Shown piece by piece: positions 6,596 to 16,745 of a stretch of 64,000 bases of DNA. The DNA is taken from assembly GCA_023422775.1 (NCBI GenBank), contig JAFAGM010000041.1, positions 1-64,000 on the forward strand. The letters run 5' to 3'. The position numbers were made by a program, and so were the translations under genes. Origin of the DNA: Pseudomonadota bacterium. Lineage in GTDB: Bacteria; Pseudomonadota; Alphaproteobacteria; Rhizobiales; Xanthobacteraceae. The notes below the pieces were generated by a model, which did no database searches, had not been told where the DNA came from, and saw only the letters and a program-made list of their open reading frames with translations. The first letter of the stretch is position 1. Each line of letters begins with the position of its first letter.

Positions 6596-9500
6596 ATGAT
6601 CGGTCTGGTTCGCGCGACGGTGATTTGCGCCACGCTGGCGCTTGGCCTGACGGCGGCGGGTGCCGCCGACAAGGCCTTCAAGCGCGACGATCTCGCCGAT
6701 TCGGCCATCAAACTGGAGGCCCAGATCAAGAAGGAGGCGGGACCGGTCGCCAAATCCTCCGCGATGCTGCGCGCCGACGCCGATGCCGCCTTCCGGCGTT
6801 CCGACTTCCGCGCGGGCCTGCAGATTCTCGGGCAGATCGCGGCCACCAGCCCCGACGACAGCGCCAACTGGCTGAGACTCGCCAAGACCATCTTCCAGAT
6901 CCGCTCCGCCAGTTCCAATGAGCAGACTTTCCTGCTCGAGCGTGCCTCGACGGCGGCCTACATCGCCTACCAGCGTGCCGGCAATCAGGCCGAGGAAGCC
7001 GACGCACTGGCGGTGATCGGCCGGGCGATGTCCGACCGCAAGCTGTGGCGTCCGGCGTTGGATAGTCTGCGGCTGTCGCTCGACCTGCGCGAGGTCGCCG
7101 AAGTCCGCGGCCGATACGAGAAGATGCGTGCCGAACACGGCTTCCGGCTGCTGGACTATACCATCGATTCCGATGGCGCGTCGCCGCGCGCCTGCTTCCA
7201 GTTCTCCGAGGACCTCGCCAAGCGGGTCGACTTCGCACCGTTCCTTGCGCTCGCCGGCACCGACAAGCCGGCGCTGACGAGCGAAGGCAGGCAGCTCTGC
7301 GTCGACGGGCTCAAGCATGGCGAGCGCTACAACGTCAATCTGCGCGCCGGCCTGCCTTCCACGGTGAAGGAGACGCTGGCGAAATCGGCCGAGTTCAACA
7401 TCTATGTCCGCGACCGCAAGCCGTTCGTGCGCTTCACCGGCCGCGCCTATGTGCTGCCGCGCACCGGCCAGCGCGGCATCCCGCTGGTCAGCGTCAATAC
7501 GCCTGCCGTGAACGTCAACGTATTCCGGATCGGCGACCGCAACCTGATCAACACGGCGGTCGACAGCGACTTCCAGAAGACGTTGTCGAGCTACCAGCTC
7601 TCCGATCTCGGCAACGAGCGCGGCGTCAAGGTCTGGTCCGGTGAACTGGCGACCGCCAGCACGTTGAACCAGGACGTCGTGACGGCGTTCCCGGTCGACC
7701 AGGCGCTCGGCGACCTGCAGCCGGGTGTGTACGTCATGACCGCCGCCGCCAAGGGGCCCGGTAGCGGCGACGATGACGGTTCGCTGGCGACGCAATGGTT
7801 CATCGTCTCCGACATGGGGCTGACGGCGTTTTCGGGCAATGACGGCATCCACGTGTTCGTCAACTCGCTGGCATCGACGGCGGCCGTCGCCAGGGCCGAG
7901 GTGCGGCTGGTCGCGCGCAACAACGAAATCCTGGCCACCCGCAAGACCGACGATTCCGGCCACGTGTTGTTCGAGGCCGGGCTCGCGCGCGGCGAGGGCG
8001 GCCTGTCGCCGGCTTTGCTGACCGTCATGAGCGACAAGGCCGACTATGCGTTTCTCAGCCTGAAGACCAATGCCTTCGATCTTACCGACCGCGGCGTATC
8101 GGGCCGCGTGGTTCCGCCCGGCGCCGACGCCTTCGTCTATGCCGAGCGCGGCGTCTACCGTTCGGGCGAGACGGTCTATCTGACTGCGCTGCTGCGCGAC
8201 GGTCAGGGCAACGCCATGGCCGGCGGACCGCTGACACTGGTGATCGAGCGGCCGGACGGCGTCGAATTCCGTCGGGCGCAGCTTCCCGATCAAGGCGCGG
8301 GCGGGCGGTCGATGGCCGTTCCGCTCAATTCGGCGGTCCCGACCGGGACCTGGCGGGTGAGGGCGTTCACGGACCCCAAGGGTTCGCCCGTCGGCGAGAC
8401 CACGTTCATGGTCGAGGATTACGTCCCCGAGCGGATCGAATTCGACATCTCGGCCAAGGAGAAGATGATCAAGGCTGATGCGCCGGTTGAGCTGAAGGTC
8501 GCCGGCAAGTTCCTCTACGGCGCGCCGGCCTCGGGCCTGCAGCTCGAAGGCGACATGCTGGTCGCACCGGCCGCGTCGGGCCGGCCCGGCTATCCCGGCT
8601 ACCAGTTCGGCGTGGCGGATGAGGAAACCGCCAGCAACGAACGTACACCGATCGAGAGCCTGCCGGAGGCAGACGCCAATGGGGTCGCAACCTTCCCGGT
8701 GTCGCTCGCCAAGGCGCCGACCTCGACCCGCCCGCAGGAAGCCCAGATCTTCATCCGCATGGTGGAAACCGGCGGCCGCGCGGTCGAACGCAAGCTGGTG
8801 CTGCCGGTGGCGCCGAGTGCGGCCCTGATCGGCGTCAAGCCGCTGTTCAGCGACAAGAGTGTTGCCGAAGGCGACAAGGCCGAGTTCGACGTCATCTTCG
8901 TCGGTGCCGACGGCAGGCAACTGCCGCGCGACGGCCTGCGCTACGAACTGCTGAAGATCGAGTCGCGCTATCAATGGTATCGCCAGAACTCTTCATGGGA
9001 ATATGAGCCGGTCAAATCGACCAGGCGCGTTGCCGACGGCGACCTGACGCTGGCTGCCGACAAGGCGGCGCGGGTGTCCGTCTCGCCGGAGCCGGGCCGC
9101 TACCGCCTCGACGTCAAGTCGATCGAGGCGGACGGGCCCGTCACGTCGGTGCAGTTCGACGTCGGCTGGTACTCCGACGGCAGCGCCGACACGCCGGACC
9201 TGCTGGAAACCTCGGTCGACAAGGCGGAATACGCCTCTGGCGACACCATGGTAGTGTCGGTCAACGCCCGCACGGCAGGCAGGCTCACCGTCAACGTGCT
9301 CGGCGACCGCCTGCTGACGACACAGACAATTGATGTCACCGAAGGCACCCAGCAGGTCAGGATCCCGGTCGGCAAGGACTGGGGCACCGGCGCCTACGTG
9401 CTGGCGACGCTGCGCCGTCCGCTCGATGCGGCGGCACTGCGGATGCCTGGTAGAGCGATCGGCCTGAAATGGTTCGGCATCGACAAGAAGACGCGAACGC

Positions 9501-11806
9501 TTGCGGTCACGCTGTCGCCGCCGCCGCTGGTCCGGCCCGGCACGACCTTGAAGATTCCGGTCAAGCTCGGCGGGCTCAATGCCGGCGAAGACGCCAGGAT
9601 CGTCGTCGCCGCGGTCGATGTCGGCATTCTCAATCTGACCAACTACAAGCCGCCGGCGCCGGATGATTACTATCTCGGCCAGCGCCGCCTGACCGCCGAG
9701 ATCCGCGACCTCTATGGGCAACTGATCGACGGCATGCAGGGCACGCGCGGCCAGATCAGGACCGGCGGCGATTCCGCCGGCGCCGATCTGCAAGGCTCGC
9801 CGCCCACGCAAAAGCCGCTGGCGCTCTATTCGGGCATCGTCACCGTCGGCGCCGACGGCACCGCCGAGATCAGTTTTGACATTCCCGAGTTTGCCGGCAC
9901 CGCCCGCGTGATGGCGGTGGCATGGAACGCGACGAAGCTTGGCCGGGCGATGGTCGATGTCACGGTGCGGGATCCCGTGGTGCTGACGGCGACGCTGCCG
10001 CGCTTTTTGCTGAATGGCGACAAGGGCACGATGAGTTTCGACCTCGACAATGTCGAGGGCGCACCTGGCGACTATAGCATCAGCGTCAAGACCTCGGGCC
10101 CGGTGAAGGTGACGGGTAATCCCACCACGACGGTCAAGCTCGCGGCCAAACAGCGGACCTCGATGGCGCTCGCAATCGATGCCGGCGGAGCGGGTACTGC
10201 CAATCTCGACGTCGACATCAAGGGACCGAACGGGCTGACGCTGGCGCGGCACTATGCGCTCGACGTCAAGGCGGCGACGCAGGTGCTGGCGCGGCGCTCG
10301 ATCCGGACACTGGCCAAGGGCGAGAGCCTGACGCTGACGCCGGACATGTTCTCAGACCTCGTATCCGGCACCGGCAGCGTGTCGCTGTCGGTCAGCCTGT
10401 CGACGGCACTGGACGCAGCAACGATCCTGAAAGCGCTGGATCGCTATCCGCACGGCTGCTCCGAGCAGATCGCGAGCCGCGCGATGCCATTGCTTTACGT
10501 CAACGACCTCGCGGCCGGCGCGCATCTGGCGATGGATACCGCCGTCGACCAGCGCATCCGGGACGCCATCGAGAGGCTGCTGGCGCGGCAGGGCTCGAAC
10601 GGTTCGTTCGGCCTCTGGTCGGCGGGCGGAGACGACGCCTGGCTCGATGCCTACGTGACAGATTTCCTGACTCGCGCCCGCGAAAAGGGATTTGCGGTGC
10701 CGGATGTGCTGTTCAAGAACGCCCTCGATCGCATCAAAAACTCCGTGGTCAACGCCAGCGAGCCGGAGAAGGACGGCGGCCTCGATCTCGCCTACGGCCT
10801 CTACGTGCTCGCGCGCAACGGTGCCGCCCCGATCGGCGATCTCCGTTACCTCGCCGACACCAAGCTCGCCGACCTCGCCACTCCGATCGCGAAGTCACAG
10901 CTCGCGGCGGCGCTGGCGCTGGTCGGAGACCGAACGAGGGCAGAGCGGGTTTATGGGGCGGCGCTCGATGCGCTGGCGCCAAAGCCGGTGCTCGAGTTCG
11001 GCCGCACCGACTACGGCTCGGCGCTGCGCGATGCGGCGGCGCTGGTTTCGCTCGCGAGCGAAGGCAACGCGCCGCGGGCAACGCTGACGCAGGCCGTTCA
11101 GCGCGTCGAAGTGGCGAGGGGTCTTTCGCCGTACACCTCGACGCAGGAAAACGCGTGGCTGGTGTTGGCCTCGCGCGCGCTGTCGAAGGAAACGCTGGCG
11201 CTGGACATCGACGGCACGCCCGCCAAAGCTGCTGTGTACCGCAGCTACAAGGCTGAGGCGCTGGCCGGCAAGCCGGTCAAGGTCACCAATACCGGCGATG
11301 CGCCGGTACAGGCGGTGGTCTCGGTGTCGGGGTCGCCGGTGACCCCGGAGCCTGCGGCCTCCAATGGCTTCAAGATCGAGCGCAGTTACTTCACGCTCGA
11401 CGGCAAGCCCGCCGACGTCAGCAAGGCCAAACAGAACGATCGCTTTGCGGTCGTGTTGAAGATCACCGAGGCAAAGCCGGAATACGGGCACATCATGGTG
11501 GCCGATTATCTTCCGGCGGGACTCGAGATCGACAACCCGCATCTGGTGTCGTCGGGTGATAGCGGCACGCTGGACTGGATCGAGGATGGCGAAGAGCCGG
11601 AGCATGCCGAGTTCCGCGACGACCGCTTCACGGCAGCCATCGATCGCGCCGGCGACGACAAGTCGGTATTCACCGTGGCCTACATCGTACGCGCGGTATC
11701 GCCCGGCAAATACGTGCTGCCGCAGGCCCATGTCGAGGACATGTACAACCCCTCGCGCTACGGCCGCACCGGCACGGGTTCCGTCGAGGTACGAGCGGCG
11801 AAATGA
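6596..11806 (+). CDS. bacterial alpha-2-macroglobulin family protein (YfhM type)
   Basis: A 1736-residue exported protein. Bacterial alpha-2-macroglobulins trap proteases in the periplasm through a thioester. The start at 6596 follows GGGAG and gives a signal peptide (MIGLVRATVICATLALGLTA, then AGAADK). The body has the repeated beta-sandwich macroglobulin domains (for example VYAERGVYRSGETVYLTALL near residue 515). The thioester motif is C1288-S-E-Q1291 in the context YPHGCSEQIASRAMPLLY, so the trap should be active. No lipobox Cys follows the signal, so it is probably soluble in the periplasm rather than a lipoprotein as in E. coli YfhM. The PBP1c gene follows, a pairing known from E. coli (yfhM-pbpC), linking protease defence to cell-wall repair. 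Confidence 0.92.
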   Translation: MIGLVRATVICATLALGLTAAGAADKAFKRDDLADSAIKLEAQIKKEAGPVAKSSAMLRADADAAFRRSDFRAGLQILGQIAATSPDDSANWLRLAKTIFQIRSASSNEQTFLLERASTAAYIAYQRAGNQAEEADALAVIGRAMSDRKLWRPALDSLRLSLDLREVAEVRGRYEKMRAEHGFRLLDYTIDSDGASPRACFQFSEDLAKRVDFAPFLALAGTDKPALTSEGRQLCVDGLKHGERYNVNLRAGLPSTVKETLAKSAEFNIYVRDRKPFVRFTGRAYVLPRTGQRGIPLVSVNTPAVNVNVFRIGDRNLINTAVDSDFQKTLSSYQLSDLGNERGVKVWSGELATASTLNQDVVTAFPVDQALGDLQPGVYVMTAAAKGPGSGDDDGSLATQWFIVSDMGLTAFSGNDGIHVFVNSLASTAAVARAEVRLVARNNEILATRKTDDSGHVLFEAGLARGEGGLSPALLTVMSDKADYAFLSLKTNAFDLTDRGVSGRVVPPGADAFVYAERGVYRSGETVYLTALLRDGQGNAMAGGPLTLVIERPDGVEFRRAQLPDQGAGGRSMAVPLNSAVPTGTWRVRAFTDPKGSPVGETTFMVEDYVPERIEFDISAKEKMIKADAPVELKVAGKFLYGAPASGLQLEGDMLVAPAASGRPGYPGYQFGVADEETASNERTPIESLPEADANGVATFPVSLAKAPTSTRPQEAQIFIRMVETGGRAVERKLVLPVAPSAALIGVKPLFSDKSVAEGDKAEFDVIFVGADGRQLPRDGLRYELLKIESRYQWYRQNSSWEYEPVKSTRRVADGDLTLAADKAARVSVSPEPGRYRLDVKSIEADGPVTSVQFDVGWYSDGSADTPDLLETSVDKAEYASGDTMVVSVNARTAGRLTVNVLGDRLLTTQTIDVTEGTQQVRIPVGKDWGTGAYVLATLRRPLDAAALRMPGRAIGLKWFGIDKKTRTLAVTLSPPPLVRPGTTLKIPVKLGGLNAGEDARIVVAAVDVGILNLTNYKPPAPDDYYLGQRRLTAEIRDLYGQLIDGMQGTRGQIRTGGDSAGADLQGSPPTQKPLALYSGIVTVGADGTAEISFDIPEFAGTARVMAVAWNATKLGRAMVDVTVRDPVVLTATLPRFLLNGDKGTMSFDLDNVEGAPGDYSISVKTSGPVKVTGNPTTTVKLAAKQRTSMALAIDAGGAGTANLDVDIKGPNGLTLARHYALDVKAATQVLARRSIRTLAKGESLTLTPDMFSDLVSGTGSVSLSVSLSTALDAATILKALDRYPHGCSEQIASRAMPLLYVNDLAAGAHLAMDTAVDQRIRDAIERLLARQGSNGSFGLWSAGGDDAWLDAYVTDFLTRAREKGFAVPDVLFKNALDRIKNSVVNASEPEKDGGLDLAYGLYVLARNGAAPIGDLRYLADTKLADLATPIAKSQLAAALALVGDRTRAERVYGAALDALAPKPVLEFGRTDYGSALRDAAALVSLASEGNAPRATLTQAVQRVEVARGLSPYTSTQENAWLVLASRALSKETLALDIDGTPAKAAVYRSYKAEALAGKPVKVTNTGDAPVQAVVSVSGSPVTPEPAASNGFKIERSYFTLDGKPADVSKAKQNDRFAVVLKITEAKPEYGHIMVADYLPAGLEIDNPHLVSSGDSGTLDWIEDGEEPEHAEFRDDRFTAAIDRAGDDKSVFTVAYIVRAVSPGKYVLPQAHVEDMYNPSRYGRTGTGSVEVRAAK

Positions 11807-11833
11807 GTGGCGAACCGAACCAGCAACAATCCT

Positions 11834-11920
11834 CGTCATGCCCGGACTCGACCCGGCCATCCACGGCTGTTGTCGGCGGTGAAGAAGACGTGGATGGCCG
11901 GGACAAGCCCGGCCATGACG
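11834..11920. repeat. dispersed palindromic repeat
   Basis: The outer ends CGTCATG and CATGACG are inverted, and inside them lies a perfect 14-bp inverted pair (11852-11865 and 11889-11902, CCCGGCCATCCACG and its complement). This is the rhizobial intergenic palindrome type. It fills the gap between the macroglobulin and pbpC genes and happens to be open in the pbpC frame, which could mislead start calling. Confidence 0.85.
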
Positions 11921-11931
11921 GCGCTGCGAAC

Positions 11932-14004
11932 ATGCGGCGGTTCACGCGCATGGCGACATTCGTGGTTGTCGTATTCCTCGTCGGCTTCTCGGCCTTCGCC
12001 GCCTGGGTCGTCTCGCTCGGGCCGCTGCCGCTGGAGTCCGCGCGAAAAGTCTCCACCACCGTCGTTGACCGTAACGGCAAGCTGCTGCGTGCCTATGCGA
12101 TGGCCGACGGCCGCTGGCGGCTGCCGGTCGATGCCAGGACATCGGTCGATCCCGGATATCTCAAGCTGCTGCTGGCCTACGAAGACCACCGTTTCCGCGA
12201 TCATGGCGGCGTCGATCCGCTGGCGCTGGGGCGCGCGGCGCTTCAACTCCTCACCCGCGGCCACATCGTCTCCGGCGGCTCGACCATCACGATGCAGCTG
12301 GCGCGGCTGATCGAGCCGCGGCGCGAGCGCTCGCTCTACGCAAAACTGCGCCAGATGGTGCGCGCGGTTCAGCTCGAACGGCAACTGAACAAGGACGAGA
12401 TCCTCGATCTCTATCTCGCGCTGGCGCCGTTCGGTGGAAACCTCGAAGGCGTCCGTGCCGCTTCCATTGCCTATTTCGGCAAGGAGCCGAAACGGCTGAC
12501 GCTGGCGGAGTCCGCGCTGCTGGTGGCGCTGCCGCAATCGCCGGAACGCCGCCGGCTCGATCGCCACCCGGAAGCCGCCCATGCCGCCCGCGACCGCGTG
12601 CTCGACCGCATGGTCGAGGACGGCGTGGTGTCGCAGGAGGACGCCGCGCAGGCGAGGGCGGTCGCGGTGCCCAAGCTGCGCAGGCCGATGCCGATCCTGG
12701 CGCCGCATTCCTCCGACGCCGCGATGGCGACGGTGTCGGACACGCCCATCGTCAAGCTGACGCTGGACTCCGGTTTGCAGAAAGCGCTGGAGGCGCTGGC
12801 GCGTGACCGCGCGGTGGCGCAGGGGCCGAACATTTCGGTCGCGATCATCGCGGTCGACAATGAGAGCGGCGACGTGCTGGCCCGTGTCGGCTCCTCCGAC
12901 TATTTCGACGAGCGTCGCGCCGGACAGGTGGACATGACCCGCGCGGTTCGCTCGCCCGGATCGACATTGAAGCCTTTCATCTACGGTCTGGCCTTCGAGG
13001 ATGGCGTTGTGCATCCCGAGAGCCTGATCGATGACCGTCCTGTCCGGTTCGGCTCCTATGCGCCGGAAAATTTCGACATGTCCTTCCAGGGCACGGTGCC
13101 GGTGCGCAAGGCGCTGCAGCTTTCGCTGAACGTGCCGGCGATTGCGTTGCTGGATCGCGTCGGCTCCAGCCGGCTGTCGTCGCGTCTGAAGCAGGCCGGC
13201 GGCACTCTGGTGCTGCCGAAGGATGAAGCGCCCGGCCTGGCGATGGGCCTGGGAGGCGTCGGCATCACGCTGCAGGATCTGGCGCAACTCTACACTGGTC
13301 TGGCACGGCTTGGCTCCGCGCGGCCGCTGCGCGAGATGGTGCTGGCGAACGACGATCGCGAGCCGCTGCGGCTGATGGATCAGGCGGCGGCCTGGCAGGT
13401 CGGCAGCGTGCTGCTCGGCACGCCGCCGCCGGAGAACGGCGTGCACAACAGGATCGCGTTCAAGACCGGCACCAGTTACGGCTATCGCGACGCCTGGTCG
13501 GTCGGCTTCGACGGCCGCATCACGATAGGGGTGTGGGTCGGGCGTCCCGACGGCGCGCCGGTGCCGGGTCTGGTCGGCCGGACGGCTGCTGCGCCGATCC
13601 TGTTCGACGCCTTCGCCCGCACCGGGAAGATTCCAGCAGCGCTGCCGAAGGCGCCGAAGGGCGTGCTGGTTGCCAGCAACGCCAAGCTGCCGCTGCCGTT
13701 GCGGCGCTTCCGTCCAGCCGGCGAACTGGTCAGGACCAGCAGCGATCAGGCGCCACACATCCAGTTTCCGCTGAACGGGTCGCGGATCGATGTTGAGCGT
13801 TCGGGTGATGGGCAGGCCGCACCGATGCCGGTCAGGGTGGCCGGCGGCGTGCTGCCGCTGACCATCATGCTCAACGGCACCTCGGTCGGGGAGATCGACA
13901 GCCGGCGTCAGCGGCTCGTCGAGCCGCCTGGACCGGGTTTTGCCCGCCTGACGGTGATCGATGCGACCGGGGCGGCAGATACCGTGGTGATCCGGGTACA
14001 GTAA
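11932..14004 (+). CDS. pbpC: penicillin-binding protein 1C
   Basis: A 690-residue bifunctional peptidoglycan synthase. An N-terminal anchor (residues 4-27, FTRMATFVVVVFLVGFSAF) is followed by a GT51 glycosyltransferase domain with EDHRFRDHGGVD and GGSTITMQLARLIEP. The transpeptidase domain has S344-T-L-K347 (SPGSTLKPF) and K511-T-G-T-S. The C-terminal beta domain (IQFPLNGSRIDV) is the PBP1C-specific BiPBP_C type. The start at 11932 is chosen because the frame upstream encodes only the dispersed repeat. It lies behind the macroglobulin gene, probably as one operon. Confidence 0.92.
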   Translation: MRRFTRMATFVVVVFLVGFSAFAAWVVSLGPLPLESARKVSTTVVDRNGKLLRAYAMADGRWRLPVDARTSVDPGYLKLLLAYEDHRFRDHGGVDPLALGRAALQLLTRGHIVSGGSTITMQLARLIEPRRERSLYAKLRQMVRAVQLERQLNKDEILDLYLALAPFGGNLEGVRAASIAYFGKEPKRLTLAESALLVALPQSPERRRLDRHPEAAHAARDRVLDRMVEDGVVSQEDAAQARAVAVPKLRRPMPILAPHSSDAAMATVSDTPIVKLTLDSGLQKALEALARDRAVAQGPNISVAIIAVDNESGDVLARVGSSDYFDERRAGQVDMTRAVRSPGSTLKPFIYGLAFEDGVVHPESLIDDRPVRFGSYAPENFDMSFQGTVPVRKALQLSLNVPAIALLDRVGSSRLSSRLKQAGGTLVLPKDEAPGLAMGLGGVGITLQDLAQLYTGLARLGSARPLREMVLANDDREPLRLMDQAAAWQVGSVLLGTPPPENGVHNRIAFKTGTSYGYRDAWSVGFDGRITIGVWVGRPDGAPVPGLVGRTAAAPILFDAFARTGKIPAALPKAPKGVLVASNAKLPLPLRRFRPAGELVRTSSDQAPHIQFPLNGSRIDVERSGDGQAAPMPVRVAGGVLPLTIMLNGTSVGEIDSRRQRLVEPPGPGFARLTVIDATGAADTVVIRVQ

Positions 14005-14083
14005 GGAAAAAGCTACCGGGGACAACCGGATAGGGGGATTCTGTGGTGTTGTTTGCAATGCGGTTTCATCGTAAGCGAACAGC

Positions 14084-15826
14084 ATGGTTGAAACCTTGCA
14101 ACCGCCTCGCTTTGGCGCAGGCCAACAGTCTGTAAAACCTGCGCATTCCAGCCGCCGGCTGGCCGCAGCGTTCGACTTTGCCACCGCCAGCCATGCCCGC
14201 ACCATCGTGTTCCTGGTGCTGTGCGGCCTCGTGATGTTCCTGCCGGGCTTCTTCAACATTCCGGCCATCGACCGCGACGAGGCACGGTTTGCCCAGGCGA
14301 CCAAGCAGATGGTCGAGAGCGGCGATTTCGTCGACATCCGCTTTCAGGACGACGTTCGCTACAAGAAGCCGGTGGGGATCTACTGGATGCAGGCTGCCGT
14401 GGTCGAAGGCGTCTCGGCGCTCGGGCTGCCGCGTGCCGAAATCAGGATCTGGCTCTACCGGATTCCCTCGCTGATCGGCGCCATCGGCGCGGTGCTGCTG
14501 ACCTATTGGGCGGCGCTCGCCTTCGTGACCCGCCGCGGCGCGGCGCTTGCCGCGCTGATGATGTGTGCCTCCGTCCTGCTCGGCGTCGAAGCACGGCTGG
14601 CCAAGACCGACGCGATGCTGCTCTTGACCGTCGTCGCAGCGATGGGGGCGATGGCGCGGGTCTATCTGTCCTGGCAGCGCGGCGAGGATCCGGCGCGTCC
14701 GCCCTGGAGTGCGCCGGCGATCTTCTGGACCGCGCTGGCCGGCGGCATCCTGCTCAAGGGGCCGCTGATCCTGCTGTTCGTCGGCTTGACCATCCTGCCG
14801 CTCGCGATCCTCGACCGTTCGGCAGCGTGGCTGTGGCGGCTGCGGCCGGTCTGGGGCCTGATCTGGACGCTGGTACTGGTGCTGCCGTGGTTCGTTGCGA
14901 TCTTCTGGCGCGCGGGCGAGGCGTTCTTCTCCAATTCGCTCGGCGGCGACATGCTGAGTAAGTTCGCCGCGCAGGAGTCGCACGGCGCGCCGCCCGGTCT
15001 TTATCTGCTGCTGTTCTGGATCACGTTCTGGCCGGGCGCTGCGCTGGCGGGGATGGCGGCGCCGGCGGTGTGGCGCGCGCGGCGGGAGCCTGGCGCGCAG
15101 TATCTGCTGGCGTGGCTGATCCCGTCATGGATCGCGTTCGAACTCGTGCTGACCAAGCTGCCGCATTACGTGCTGCCGCTCTATCCGGCGATTGCGATCC
15201 TCACCGCGGGCGCGGTCGAGCGCCGCGTGCTGTCGCGATCATGGCTTCGGCGCGGCGCGGCATGGTGGTTCGTCATTCCGGCGTTGGCGTCGGTCGCCGC
15301 CGTGGCCGGGGCGATCAAGCTGACGCATTACCCGGCGTTTCCGGCCTGGCCGTTCCTGGCGGCGGCGATGATCTTCGGCCTGATCGCGTGGTGGCTGTTC
15401 GAGGACAGCCGCGCCGAGCGTTCGCTGCTGAATGCGGTGGTGGCCGCGATGTTTCTGTCGATCGCCGTCTACGGCATCGTGATGCCATCGCTGACGGCGA
15501 TGTTTCCGAGTGCCGGCATCGCGCGCGCGCTTCGCAACGTCGTCTGCGTCGGCCCCAAGGCCGCGGCGGCAGGTTTCCATGAGCCGAGCCTCGTCTTCAT
15601 GACCGGCACCGACACGCGGCTGACCGACGGATCGGGTGCTGCAGATTTCCTCGCGCAGGGCAGTTGCCGCTTCGCGCTGGTGGAGTCGCGATCGGAACGC
15701 GCCTTTGCCCAGCGCGCCGAAGCGATTGGGCTGCGCTACAACGTGGCGACACGGGTCGAGGGCTATAACATCTCGCAGGGCAGGGCCGTTTCGATCGCCA
15801 TCTTCCGCTCGGAAGGCACGGAGTAA
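14084..15826 (+). CDS. ArnT-like GT-C glycosyltransferase (GT39/GT83 family)
   Basis: A 580-residue polytopic inner-membrane enzyme. GT-C enzymes of this type transfer a sugar from a polyprenyl-phosphate donor to lipid A or a glycan on the periplasmic face. The catalytic loop is visible near residues 63-105: DRDEARFAQATKQM, GDFVDIRF and YKKPVGIYWMQ, matching the D-E and K-P-P/V-x-Y-W features of ArnT. About ten hydrophobic segments follow, with a soluble C-terminal tail. The next gene (PAP2) starts one base after the stop, and a polyprenyl-phosphate sugar transferase and a LABN protein follow, so this is the transferase of a lipid A-type modification cassette. The sugar is unknown; mannose is plausible for this genus. 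Confidence 0.85.
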   Translation: MVETLQPPRFGAGQQSVKPAHSSRRLAAAFDFATASHARTIVFLVLCGLVMFLPGFFNIPAIDRDEARFAQATKQMVESGDFVDIRFQDDVRYKKPVGIYWMQAAVVEGVSALGLPRAEIRIWLYRIPSLIGAIGAVLLTYWAALAFVTRRGAALAALMMCASVLLGVEARLAKTDAMLLLTVVAAMGAMARVYLSWQRGEDPARPPWSAPAIFWTALAGGILLKGPLILLFVGLTILPLAILDRSAAWLWRLRPVWGLIWTLVLVLPWFVAIFWRAGEAFFSNSLGGDMLSKFAAQESHGAPPGLYLLLFWITFWPGAALAGMAAPAVWRARREPGAQYLLAWLIPSWIAFELVLTKLPHYVLPLYPAIAILTAGAVERRVLSRSWLRRGAAWWFVIPALASVAAVAGAIKLTHYPAFPAWPFLAAAMIFGLIAWWLFEDSRAERSLLNAVVAAMFLSIAVYGIVMPSLTAMFPSAGIARALRNVVCVGPKAAAAGFHEPSLVFMTGTDTRLTDGSGAADFLAQGSCRFALVESRSERAFAQRAEAIGLRYNVATRVEGYNISQGRAVSIAIFRSEGTE

Positions 15827-15827
15827 A

Positions 15828-16673
15828 ATGCCCGGGAGCACCGCTTTCGGCGAATCCCAGCATTACGCATCGCGTTTCGTGAAGCTCGCATGGTTGTCGC
15901 TGGCTCAGCTCGTGCGCTCGCCGTCGCATTCGCGGCGGGCCGAGGCCGCGCGGCGGGCGGCGCGGCACGTGTTGTGGCTTTCCGCCGGTCTCGGCGCCGC
16001 CGTCATCGTGCTGATGTACGCGCTCGATGCATGGGAAATCGGCCAGATGCCCAAGCGTGGCACGCCCTCGCTGTGGTGGGTTCGCATCCTCACGGATTTC
16101 GGCAAGGACGAATATGTGCTGCTGGCACTCGGCGGGCTGCTGATCGCGGTTGCCTTCGCAGCGCCGGCCTTGCACGGAATGCAGCGTTCGCTGTTGCTCG
16201 GTCTGGGAACGCGTCTGCAGTTCCTGTTCCTTGCGGTCGCGGTTTCCGCTTTCGTCACCGACGTGATCAAATGGTGCGTCGGCCGCGGCCGTCCGTTCGT
16301 CGGCGGCGAGGCCAACGCCTTCAATTTCTCGCACTTTGCGGGAACCCCGGCCTATGCCAGTTTTCCGTCGGGACACGCCACGACGGCTTTTGCACTCGCC
16401 GTCGCGGTCGCTGCGGTCTGGCCAAAGGCGCGGGTGGCGATGGCTGTCTATGCCCTGGTTATTGCGGCTACCCGGCTGGTGTTGCTGGCCCATCACCCAA
16501 GCGACGTCGTCGCCGGGGCGCTGGTCGGAATCGTCTGCGCGATGTTCGTGCGATACTGGTTTGCGGCCCGCCGGCTGGGATTTGCGATCCAGCGCGACGG
16601 CACCATTGTGTCCCTTGTTGGGCCGTCGTCCGGGCGCCTCAAAAGGGTTGCCCGGGGCGCTTCCGCCCCATAA
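15828..16673 (+). CDS. PAP2-family membrane phosphatase (LpxE/LpxF-like)
   Basis: A 281-residue integral membrane phosphatase of the type-2 phosphatidic acid phosphatase superfamily. All three catalytic motifs are intact: K148-x6-R155-P156 (KWCVGRGRP), P-S-G-H at 180-183, and R216-x5-H222-x3-D226 (TRLVLLAHHPSD). The active site of such enzymes faces the periplasm and removes phosphate from lipid A or from polyprenyl diphosphates. The ATG at 15828 follows the upstream stop by one base. Its place between a GT-C transferase and a polyprenyl-phosphate sugar synthase fits dephosphorylation of lipid A before glycosylation, or carrier recycling; the sequence cannot decide between them. Confidence 0.87.
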   Translation: MPGSTAFGESQHYASRFVKLAWLSLAQLVRSPSHSRRAEAARRAARHVLWLSAGLGAAVIVLMYALDAWEIGQMPKRGTPSLWWVRILTDFGKDEYVLLALGGLLIAVAFAAPALHGMQRSLLLGLGTRLQFLFLAVAVSAFVTDVIKWCVGRGRPFVGGEANAFNFSHFAGTPAYASFPSGHATTAFALAVAVAAVWPKARVAMAVYALVIAATRLVLLAHHPSDVVAGALVGIVCAMFVRYWFAARRLGFAIQRDGTIVSLVGPSSGRLKRVARGASAP

Positions 16674-16745
16674 AAGCGGTCGCCGCCAGGCGAACCGATG
16701 TGCCCGGTTCGGGGCCTTTTTCAAGCCAGCCAGACGAGAGTCGAT

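Noticed and set aside
6539..8974. Open frame of over 800 codons on the minus strand opposite the macroglobulin gene
   Set aside because: His/Arg/Asp-rich text typical of the antisense of GC-rich coding sequence; the plus-strand frame has signal peptide, domains and thioester motif.
11836..14337. 833-codon minus-strand frame opposite pbpC
   Set aside because: Antisense shadow; pbpC has all catalytic motifs in the other strand.
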